From positions 1-5,525 of the forward strand of contig QQUM01000738.1 in the NCBI GenBank assembly GCA_008501545.1: a stretch of DNA of 5,525 nt. Reading direction: 5' to 3'. Source of the DNA: Calditrichota bacterium. GTDB lineage: Bacteria; Zhuqueibacterota; Zhuqueibacteria; Zhuqueibacterales; Geothermadaptataceae. The position numbers and the translations under genes were made by a program. The notes under the pieces are model-generated. The model was not told the origin of the DNA. It worked only from the letters and a program-made list of their open reading frames with translations, and made no database searches. Position 1 is the stretch's first letter; every line of letters starts with the position of its first letter. Below are positions 1-5,459 of the stretch, piece after piece.

Positions 1-1
1 G

Positions 2-235
2 CAGGGAGCAAGCGAAGGCGATAAAGCGCTTGGCGAAAGCGGTCTTCTGGCCGGCGTGACGAGCACGAAAGAAATAGCCAATGCCATTATCCAACTCTAT
101 GAGTCACCGACATTGCGGCGTAAAATGGGAGAAAGTGGGCATAGACGGGTTGCCAGATATTACAGCAACGAGAAACTGGAACAGCGGTACCGGGAGCTAT
201 ACACGAAATATATCCGGGAAACCGTCGTGGTTTAG
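2..235 (+). CDS. pelF: PelF, Pel polysaccharide glycosyltransferase (C-terminal 77 residues only)
   Basis: The frame is open from the left edge and ends at TAG 233-235, so this is the 3' end of a gene that starts outside the window. The visible residues include GDKALGESGLL, then a helical stretch (TKEIANAIIQLYESP...RRKMGESG) and the motif RRVARYY followed by LEQRYRELY. This is the typical tail of GT4-family glycosyltransferases: the end of the nucleotide-sugar-binding lobe plus the C-terminal helix that packs back on the N-lobe. The 'D.ALG..G' and 'RV.RYY' patterns fit PelF, the cytoplasmic enzyme that polymerises the Pel polysaccharide from UDP-activated N-acetylhexosamine. The catalytic residues lie upstream and cannot be checked. 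The pelG gene that follows strongly supports the assignment. Another GT4 enzyme would be the alternative if only this tail were known. Confidence 0.85.
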   Translation, partial: QGASEGDKALGESGLLAGVTSTKEIANAIIQLYESPTLRRKMGESGHRRVARYYSNEKLEQRYRELYTKYIRETVVV

Positions 236-274
236 GCGTACGCTGTCACAATTAAAATCGGGAGTTGTTCAGCA

Positions 275-320
275 CGTCATTCCGGTTTCTGCGTTTCTCA
301 GCAGAATACCGGAATCTTCT
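275..320. repeat. Dispersed palindromic repeat (GTCATTCC...GGAAT type), possible terminator hairpin
   Basis: ATTCCGGT (279-286) followed by TTCTGC (287-292) pairs with GCAGAA (301-306) and ACCGGAAT (308-315). This gives a 14-bp stem with one bulged T (307) and an 8-nt loop. The outer sequence CGTCATTCCGG...CCGGAATCT resembles the palindromic REP/dRS3-like elements (GTCATTCC...GGAAT) scattered between genes in many bacteria. It begins 39 bp after the pelF stop. Only a weak pyrimidine run (TCTTCT) follows, so efficient intrinsic termination is uncertain. The hairpin is seen directly; calling it a dispersed element is inference, because only one copy is in the window. Confidence 0.6.
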
Positions 321-330
321 GGTGCAGGCA

Positions 331-427
331 GTAGGCTGTAGGTGTTTAGGCTGTAGTATACGAAGGATTCTTTAATCTTTTCCTACAGCCTACGGTCTAC
401 AGCCTTAAAAAGCTACAACCCTAAACC
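331..427. repeat. Heptamer-phased imperfect inverted repeat, pelF-pelG gap
   Basis: The left arm (331-356) carries GTAGGCTGTAGG and TTAGGCTGTAG. The right arm (382-404) carries CCTACAGCCTAC and CTACAGCC. The arms nest: TAGGCTGTAG (347-356) pairs with CTACAGCCTA (383-392), and GGCTGTAG (334-341) pairs with CTACAGCC (397-404), around a 26-nt loop. Repeat words recur about every 7 bases (CCTACAG / CCTACGG / TCTACAG on the right), and a degenerate tail (AAGCTACAACCCTAAACC) runs to 427. TAGGCTGTA and its complement recur in the arms of the repeat downstream of pelG, so both belong to one family. No reading frame is credible here. Confidence 0.75.
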
Positions 428-493
428 ATGTCTTTTTCACATTTTTAATCTTGATACACTCTATATGTAAATAAAATTATTGGAAAAATCAGC

Positions 494-1867
494 ATGGCAG
501 GAATAGGATTTCACCTTCGCAAACTTTTTAAACCGGATACATTCATCGATAATCTAAGAGCCGTGGTGTATTCCGGTACTATCGCCAGCGGGCCAATATT
601 TTTTTCGATAATTTGTCTGGCTTTACTCGGTTTTCTTTCCAAAGCTTACATGGAGCCGGAGGAGTTCAATATATTTAGTGTAACTGTTGTCTATATTTTT
701 GCCTTTTCGCTCATTGCTACCGGTACGACGCAGTTGGTACTCAGCCGTTATCTTTCCGATTTGATCTATGAAAAGGATTATTTGGGAATTGCACCGACTT
801 TGAGCACTGCACTGGTTTTTACGCTCATTATTCAGGCGGTTTTCGGTCTGCCATTTCTATTCTGGCTGAATGCCGATTTTTTTTACCGGTTCACGGCATT
901 TGGATTGTTTATCATCGTTGGCAGTATCTGGCAACTGATGGTTTTTCTGAGTGCGGTAAAAAATTTCACATCCATCGTCTGGGCGTTTTTCATTGGTGTG
1001 CTTATCAGTTTTGTACTGGGTTATGTGCTTGCGAGGTATTTCGGTTTGTCCGGTTTGCTGCACGGTTATGCGCTCGGACAATTTACAATCTTTCTGGTGC
1101 TGCTGTGGCGTGTTGTGAGTGAATTTAACAGCCCGCTTCGACCGACGATGGCTGTGCTCGTTTTTATAAAAAAGCTGCCAGCCCTGATTTTTATCGGATT
1201 ATTTTACAACCTGGGTATTTGGATTGATAAAATAATTTTCTGGTACAGCAATGCCGGTGAGCGAATCGATTCCTTCCTGTTCGCCTCGAGTTTGTATGAT
1301 AATGCGATGTACCTGGCCTACATGACGATCATTCCATCATACACCTATTTTCTGGTTAAGGTTGAAACGAGCTTCTACAATTACTTTCGTTCCTTTTTTC
1401 AGGCGATACTCACAAAAGAACCTCTTTCTTCCATCGAAGAAAAGAAAACGGCAATTGCCAGTTCCGTCAGGGAGAGCCTGGTGGGACTTTTTAAAGTGCA
1501 GGGCCTTGTTACACTGCTCTGTTTGTTTTATTCGGATGAGATACTCACAACTTTTCATATGTCTCACCTCAGCATCATCATATTTGAAAAAGCGCTCGTA
1601 GCCCTGTTTCTTCAGATGCTTGCATTAACCCTGTTGATCTTCATGATGTATTTCGATATCCGCAAGGATTTGCTGGTTGTGAGCGGACTTTTTGTCTTCA
1701 CCAATGCTGTTCTTTCGCTGCTTACGTTGGAATTGGGAATTTCTTTTTATGGCTACGGCTACGTTTTCGCCAATTTGATTACGCTCTCCGCAGCGTTCTG
1801 GTATTTGAACCGGCATTTAAAGAACCTTGAATACAATACCTTTATGCACCAGGTTCGCCAGATGTAA
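494..1867 (+). CDS. pelG: PelG, Pel exopolysaccharide inner-membrane transporter
   Basis: The 457-residue product has the usual length of PelG and opens with its hallmark MAGIGFHLRKLF, which fixes the start at ATG 494. GGAAAAA (482-488) is only a weak ribosome binding site. About twelve hydrophobic segments are visible (roughly residues 25-48, 60-82, 100-124, 133-153, 158-181, 187-208, 227-250, 268-290, 330-345, 362-386, 392-412 and 418-437). This is the pattern of the MOP/PST flippase-like superfamily. The YNLGIWIDKIIFW segment (238-250) is characteristic of PelG. A cytoplasmic, charged loop lies near 305-328. In known pel systems PelG works in the inner membrane with PelD, PelE and PelF to carry the growing polymer into the periplasm. 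Here it is the last pel gene seen. The 258-bp repeat-filled gap from pelF and the weak ribosome binding site are unusual for this normally compact operon. The frame is intact. Confidence 0.95.
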   Translation: MAGIGFHLRKLFKPDTFIDNLRAVVYSGTIASGPIFFSIICLALLGFLSKAYMEPEEFNIFSVTVVYIFAFSLIATGTTQLVLSRYLSDLIYEKDYLGIAPTLSTALVFTLIIQAVFGLPFLFWLNADFFYRFTAFGLFIIVGSIWQLMVFLSAVKNFTSIVWAFFIGVLISFVLGYVLARYFGLSGLLHGYALGQFTIFLVLLWRVVSEFNSPLRPTMAVLVFIKKLPALIFIGLFYNLGIWIDKIIFWYSNAGERIDSFLFASSLYDNAMYLAYMTIIPSYTYFLVKVETSFYNYFRSFFQAILTKEPLSSIEEKKTAIASSVRESLVGLFKVQGLVTLLCLFYSDEILTTFHMSHLSIIIFEKALVALFLQMLALTLLIFMMYFDIRKDLLVVSGLFVFTNAVLSLLTLELGISFYGYGYVFANLITLSAAFWYLNRHLKNLEYNTFMHQVRQM

Positions 1868-1912
1868 TTTTACAGCATCCGTGAAAATCTGGAGAGGGGT
1901 GTGACTTTGATA

Positions 1913-2013
1913 GGTGTAGTTTTGAAGAAGGCGATAGGTGATAGGCTGTAGGCTATAGACTGTTGGTTATAGGTATCCTATGCTGTGAACCTATAGTTAC
2001 AGCCTAAAACCTA
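1913..2013. repeat. Heptamer-phased imperfect inverted repeat downstream of pelG
   Basis: TAGGCTGTA (1942-1950) plus CTATAG (1953-1958) pairs with CTATAG (1991-1996) plus TACAGCCTA (1998-2006), a 15-pair stem with a small internal mismatch. An outer pair, GGTGTAG (1913-1919) with CTACACC (2011-2017), lies in register. The loop contains a small hairpin, ATAGG-TAT-CCTAT (1969-1981). The left arm reads in approximate 7-base steps (ATAGGTG/ATAGGCT/GTAGGCT/ATAGACT). The right arm runs without a break into the perfect heptamer array. It shares the TAGGCTGTA / TACAGCCTA words with the repeat upstream of pelG. Confidence 0.75.
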
Positions 2014-2097
2014 CACCCAACACCCAACACCCAACACCCAACACCCAACACCCAACACCCAACACCCAACACCCAACACCCAACACCCAACACCCAA
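2014..2097. repeat. Tandem heptamer array, (CACCCAA) x 12
   Basis: Twelve perfect, uninterrupted copies of the 7-bp unit CACCCAA occupy exactly 84 bp. The complementary strand reads TTGGGTG, with a GGG run every 7 bases and 4-nt spacers. This matches the pattern for G-quadruplex formation on the minus strand. The array lies outside any gene and directly continues the degenerate 7-bp phasing of the inverted repeat before it, so it probably grew from that element by slippage. Perfect identity suggests recent expansion and likely copy-number variation between strains. Confidence 0.95.
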
Positions 2098-2164
2098 ATC
2101 TCATAACCTGAATCCCACCATATTTCCCCAGTTTTCAAACACCGGTCCATTTGCCCCACATTGC

Positions 2165-2207
2165 GTTATATAAACTACTTTTAAAATGTTGTGATGTTTA
2201 TATAAAC
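2165..2207. promoter_or_regulatory. Candidate upstream activator sites: palindrome GTTTATATAAAC and near-copy
   Basis: GTTTATATAAAC (2196-2207) is a perfect 12-bp palindrome. GTTATATAAAC (2165-2175) is the same site lacking one T. The shared TATATAAAC core repeats at 32 bp, about three helical turns. The palindrome is centred about 120 bp before the start predicted from the sigma-54 element, and the near-copy about 150 bp before it. Enhancer-binding activators of sigma-54 commonly bind at such distances. AT-rich palindromes also arise by chance, so a regulatory role is inference. Confidence 0.4.
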
Positions 2208-2296
2208 CAGCCGATATATTGTAAAAACCAGTAGAAAAAAAATGAGTACCACAAAAACAACAGGTTAAGAATTCGATACATTGTCCCGGATTTACC

Positions 2297-2311
2297 TGGC
2301 ATTGCCTTTGC
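2297..2311 (+). promoter_or_regulatory. Sigma-54 (RpoN) -24/-12 promoter
   Basis: TGGCATTGCCTTTGC matches the sigma-54 consensus TGGCAyr-N4-TTGCw. The TGGCA and TTGC blocks are intact, and GG (2298-2299) and GC (2310-2311) have the required 12-bp phase. Predicted initiation is near A2323. That gives a leader of about 29 nt containing the TAAAGG ribosome binding site (2339-2344) of the HAMP gene, a geometry that fits well. It would also drive the surface-protein gene, since only 42 bp separate the two genes. Such promoters need an ATP-dependent activator, which is not encoded in this window. Confidence 0.65.
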
Positions 2312-2351
2312 GGTTTGTGTGGAAAAATGCAATTAGAATAAAGGTTTCGCT

Positions 2352-2840
2352 ATGCGTAAGATTTATTACGTCTTTCCTAAAATCCAGTATCCGATTTCTT
2401 TGCAGTGGACGGCCACGGTTGTGGTTGAGTTGATTATTTTTGGCATTACTGTGGTTTTAACCTCAAGAATAACGGAGGGATTGGAACGTGATATGGCTAT
2501 TTACCTGCGATTTGCAGTTTTCATCGCGGTCATACTTTTGTTCTCGATGATGAACTTCTGGCTGTCGATTAAGCTGACCCATCGTATTGCCGGCCCGCTT
2601 GTGCAAGTGCAGCGCGTTTTAAATCAGGCCCGGCATGGGAATTATAATGCCCGCGTTAAAATGCGCACCAATGATTGCCTGCATGAATTTGCAACTGAAG
2701 TGAATTTGATGCTCCAGAGTCTGGAAGACTCTTATGGGATTTTAAAAGAGATTCAGTCCTCATTCGATACCCCACAAGGAGCGGATTCCAACAGGATCAA
2801 ACAAATTTCCACACACGAGAAATCATCCATCAAACCATAA
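2352..2840 (+). CDS. Two-helix membrane protein with HAMP domain and no output domain
   Basis: The product is a 162-residue protein. Hydrophobic segments lie at about 17-38 and 50-74, joined by a short loop of about 10 residues, too small for a sensory domain. A HAMP domain follows at about 72-128: a first helix with the KLTHRIAGPL signature (conserved Pro82), a connector around RHGNYNARVKMRTND, and a second helix ending EVNLMLQSLEDS. HAMP domains normally relay signals between a membrane sensor and a kinase, cyclase or chemotaxis output, but here only a polar tail of about 30 residues follows. The start is supported by TAAAGG 7 nt upstream. The protein may act as a membrane adaptor that dimerises or pairs with another signalling protein. 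It is not a recognisable pel component, and its link to the downstream secreted protein rests on likely co-transcription. No specific gene name can be given. Confidence 0.85.
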   Translation: MRKIYYVFPKIQYPISLQWTATVVVELIIFGITVVLTSRITEGLERDMAIYLRFAVFIAVILLFSMMNFWLSIKLTHRIAGPLVQVQRVLNQARHGNYNARVKMRTNDCLHEFATEVNLMLQSLEDSYGILKEIQSSFDTPQGADSNRIKQISTHEKSSIKP

Positions 2841-2867
2841 TTTGTGGTTACTGAAATAGCAAGAGAT

Positions 2868-2874
2868 AAAGGAG
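2868..2874 (+). promoter_or_regulatory. Ribosome binding site that fixes the start of the surface protein
   Basis: AAAGGAG is a near-perfect Shine-Dalgarno sequence 8 nt before ATG 2883. It selects that codon over the upstream in-frame GTG at 2844, which has no such site and would add 13 residues ahead of a normal signal peptide. Confidence 0.85.
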
Positions 2875-2882
2875 ACAGGTGC

Positions 2883-5459
2883 ATGAACATGGAGAGACAC
2901 CGGCGGAAATTTACAAGGATAAGTTGCATAACCCTATGCTTGCTGATGCTGCTATCAGCAGGTGTTTTTGCACAGACTCCTGTTAAATTACAAGTTCTGC
3001 TCCCTGGAATGAGCGCAGCACCCGGTACACCAAACGGATATACAGGTTCACCCATAAGCCAAACGACAGGGGTTCCTTTTGATGTCATCGTCAACGCAGT
3101 CGATAACAACTGGAATGTCATTTCAAGTACCGATCAGGTCTCGGCATCTGCTTCGGACCCATTTGCCAATCTTCCCCTGCCGGTGCATTTGGTCAACGGA
3201 ACGGCAACATTGAGTTTCACGATGAACTCGTCCGGAAACCACTCTTTGACAATTGCCGATGATACAACACCCTCGGTCCTGAGCGGGCACAGCCCGAATT
3301 TTGCTGTTGTGAATCTCTCATCTTTTCGTATCAGTGATATTGGTGATCCGTGGTGGCTGATCCCCGGACAGGTACGCGTCGGGCGCAGTTTGCGCAATGT
3401 CCGCATCACAGCAAGGGATGGTGACGGTAATCTGGTCAATAACTACAACGGCACTGTCTATCTTACCCAGCAAACCGATTATGGTATCGGGCGTATTTCA
3501 CCGTCATCGGTCCAGCTAATCGATGGCGAATGGGAAGGGACCCTGCGCGTCTACCGAGCTGGAGAAAAATCTGCAAGCTGGGGTGTTACCGGCGACGTCT
3601 GGGTAGAAGCCAGTGATCAGGCACCGACACCGCATACGGGTGAAAGCAATCATTTTTGTGCAAGCCCCGATAACTTTGACCGGCTCCATGTCGTTGTTCC
3701 CGGTGAAACATATCTGCCCGGTAGCGAAACCGGTAAATCGGGTTCACCTTCAAATCAGCAGGGTGATCATCCATTTCAGATAAGTATTTATGCGACTGAT
3801 CAATACTGGAATCAGATTTCGGGAATTAACCACACAACATTTTTAACATCAACAGATCCGGCTGCTGTGCTTGGACCTTATGGTTCACTCACGAATGGCA
3901 AAACAACGATGGCCGTGCGCTTGTTGACAGCGGGTACGCATACAATTACGGCAAGTGATCAGAGTGATCCCGGCAAAGATCCGGGCGTCAGTTCACCAAT
4001 TACAGTTGTCAGCCAGGGATTGGATCATTTTGCCTTTAATAATATTTCCTCTCCGCGAACTGCCGGGGAAGCATTTCCGGTTATCATTACAGCAGTGAAT
4101 GAACTGGGATCAATCGTCAGTGATTTCACCGGGACGCTGGATTTAAGTGTTTCTACAGGAAATGGCACCCTGACACCGACGGAAATTAACATGACAAACG
4201 GCTGGTGGTCCGGCGATGTGACATTGACCCAGGCCGCCTCCCTGGTCACAATGTCGGCTCAGGATCGGACAAGTCCGCCGCACACAGGCGAAAGCAATCA
4301 GTTTGATGTTCAGGCGGGGCAAGTGCACCAGCTGCAGGTTTTGCTTCCCGGTGAATCCGCAACACCCGGAATTGCGCCTGGTAAAACGGGTGATCCGGGA
4401 GAAATTCTTTCCGGCAGTTCCATACAGGTGCGTGTGAATGCCGTCGACGCCTGGTGGAATGTCGTGCCGAACATCAACGATGTTGTTCACTTGAGTTCCA
4501 GTGATTTAACGGCGACATTGCCCCCTGATGCTTCTCTGAACTCAGGGACGCGACAATTTATTGTGACCCTGCACGGGACCGGATTGCAAACCATATCATC
4601 ATCGGATCAAACCAATGGCAGTGTTGCGCCGAATACCAGTTCGACTATTCGAGTGAATCCAGGTAATTTTGACCACTTTGAATTTAATCCCATAAGCGGC
4701 CCGGTGACAGCGGGCGCGCCATTTCAGGTATCGATCGTTGCAACGGATGTGAACGGGAATCCAGTCGATGCATTTTCCGGAATCGTCAACCTGCATTCAA
4801 GCCTGGGCGAAGGCACGGTCTCGCCGACGCAACTGAATTTTAACAACGGGCAGTGGAACGGCAATGTTACCGTCACCAAATCGGGAACGAATGCACTTTC
4901 CGTTGCGGATGCAGCCAATCCACCGCATGTGGGTACGAGCAATCAATTTGTTGTAAACGCAGGCGCCTATGCCCGTCTGCAAGTGCTTGTACCCGGCCTT
5001 ATTGCGGATCCGGGATTAGTGCCGGGATATACCGGCACACCGGAAGCCCAAAATGGCGGTGTACCTTTTGCTATCACGGTGAACGCCGTTGATAATTGGT
5101 GGAATGTTGTTACGACACTCAATGATTCGTTTGCCGTGTCATCGACAGATCCACTGGCATCGGTGCCGGAAGCAACGACATTTTTCAATGGCACACGTAA
5201 TTTAAGTATTACTTTAAACACAGAAGGCGGCCAGACGATCTCGGCAGGATCACTGAATATACCGGGTATTGCTAATGGCCAGTCGCCGACGATTTCCGTT
5301 CTGCCATCGACTCTCGATCATTTTTCTATTTCACAGATTTCAGGGCCGGTTGTCGCTGGTGAGCCAATGAGTGTGACGATTCGTGCAGAAACGAACACGA
5401 ATACCATCGTTGCCGGATTCAACGGGTCCGTTGTGCTTACAGCATCGACCGGGGATTAA
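2883..5459 (+). CDS. Secreted multi-domain Ig-like repeat surface protein, interrupted by in-frame stop
   Basis: From ATG 2883 the product is 858 residues. Residues 1-30 form a Sec signal peptide: basic RHRRKFTR, a hydrophobic core ITLCLLMLLSAG, and likely cleavage VFA|Q at 30/31. No lipobox cysteine is present. The rest is an alternating array. A modules (about 34-143, 262-376, 478-592, 693-807) carry LQVLLPG..A.PG...G.TG.P and NAVD.WWNVV. B modules (about 144-261, 377-477, 593-692, 808-858 incomplete) carry FDHF.F..IS.P..AG.PF.V.I.A, G.GT..PT and NG.W.G.VT. The pattern suggests beta-sandwich Ig-like domains of an exported adhesin or matrix protein. No enzymatic, anchoring or sorting domain is seen, as expected if the C-terminus is missing. 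TAA 5457-5459 falls inside the fourth B module and homology resumes in the same frame after it, so this is probably not the natural end. It is likely co-transcribed with the HAMP gene 42 bp upstream. The exact function is unknown. Confidence 0.85.
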   Translation: MNMERHRRKFTRISCITLCLLMLLSAGVFAQTPVKLQVLLPGMSAAPGTPNGYTGSPISQTTGVPFDVIVNAVDNNWNVISSTDQVSASASDPFANLPLPVHLVNGTATLSFTMNSSGNHSLTIADDTTPSVLSGHSPNFAVVNLSSFRISDIGDPWWLIPGQVRVGRSLRNVRITARDGDGNLVNNYNGTVYLTQQTDYGIGRISPSSVQLIDGEWEGTLRVYRAGEKSASWGVTGDVWVEASDQAPTPHTGESNHFCASPDNFDRLHVVVPGETYLPGSETGKSGSPSNQQGDHPFQISIYATDQYWNQISGINHTTFLTSTDPAAVLGPYGSLTNGKTTMAVRLLTAGTHTITASDQSDPGKDPGVSSPITVVSQGLDHFAFNNISSPRTAGEAFPVIITAVNELGSIVSDFTGTLDLSVSTGNGTLTPTEINMTNGWWSGDVTLTQAASLVTMSAQDRTSPPHTGESNQFDVQAGQVHQLQVLLPGESATPGIAPGKTGDPGEILSGSSIQVRVNAVDAWWNVVPNINDVVHLSSSDLTATLPPDASLNSGTRQFIVTLHGTGLQTISSSDQTNGSVAPNTSSTIRVNPGNFDHFEFNPISGPVTAGAPFQVSIVATDVNGNPVDAFSGIVNLHSSLGEGTVSPTQLNFNNGQWNGNVTVTKSGTNALSVADAANPPHVGTSNQFVVNAGAYARLQVLVPGLIADPGLVPGYTGTPEAQNGGVPFAITVNAVDNWWNVVTTLNDSFAVSSTDPLASVPEATTFFNGTRNLSITLNTEGGQTISAGSLNIPGIANGQSPTISVLPSTLDHFSISQISGPVVAGEPMSVTIRAETNTNTIVAGFNGSVVLTASTGD

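Larger units (their letters stand above)
1868..2351. other. Intergenic region between pelG and the HAMP gene
   Basis: This 484-bp stretch has no credible reading frame. It holds, in order, about 45 bp with no recognisable signal after the pelG stop, an imperfect inverted repeat, a perfect heptamer array, an AT-rich segment with a palindrome and a near-copy, and a sigma-54-type promoter. No clear intrinsic terminator with a U-tract follows pelG. The inverted repeat may serve that role. Confidence 0.8.

Noticed and set aside
81..341. An 86-codon + strand frame overlapping the end of pelF
   Set aside because: It lies mostly over the pelF tail in another frame and ends in repeat sequence; the translation has no recognisable features and no ribosome binding site.
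451..477. TTGATA...TAAAAT as a sigma-70 promoter for pelG
   Set aside because: The spacer is only 15 bp and the surroundings are AT-rich, so the match is no better than chance; a pelG promoter is possible but unsupported.
857..1816. Several minus-strand and alternate-frame open frames inside pelG (857-1081, 1337-1567, 1362-1601, 1625-1816)
   Set aside because: They lie wholly within the confidently assigned pelG frame and have low-complexity, family-free translations.
2014..2097. CRISPR array
   Set aside because: The unit is 7 bp with no spacers; it is a simple tandem repeat.
2334..2339. TAGAAT as a -10 box for the HAMP gene
   Set aside because: It has no -35 partner at proper spacing and touches the ribosome binding site, which would leave almost no leader.
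2844..2882. GTG 2844 as the start of the surface protein
   Set aside because: No ribosome binding site precedes it, and it would put 13 extra residues before a standard signal peptide. ATG 2883 has AAAGGAG at ideal spacing.
2753..5221. Minus-strand and alternate-frame open frames over the surface-protein gene
   Set aside because: Their repeated occurrence reflects the module repeats of the real gene; none has a start signal or a recognisable domain.
5457..5459. Recoding of the stop as selenocysteine or pyrrolysine, or an alternative genetic code
   Set aside because: The codon is TAA, whereas selenocysteine uses TGA and pyrrolysine TAG. The other genes end normally at TAG (pelF) or TAA (pelG and the HAMP gene).
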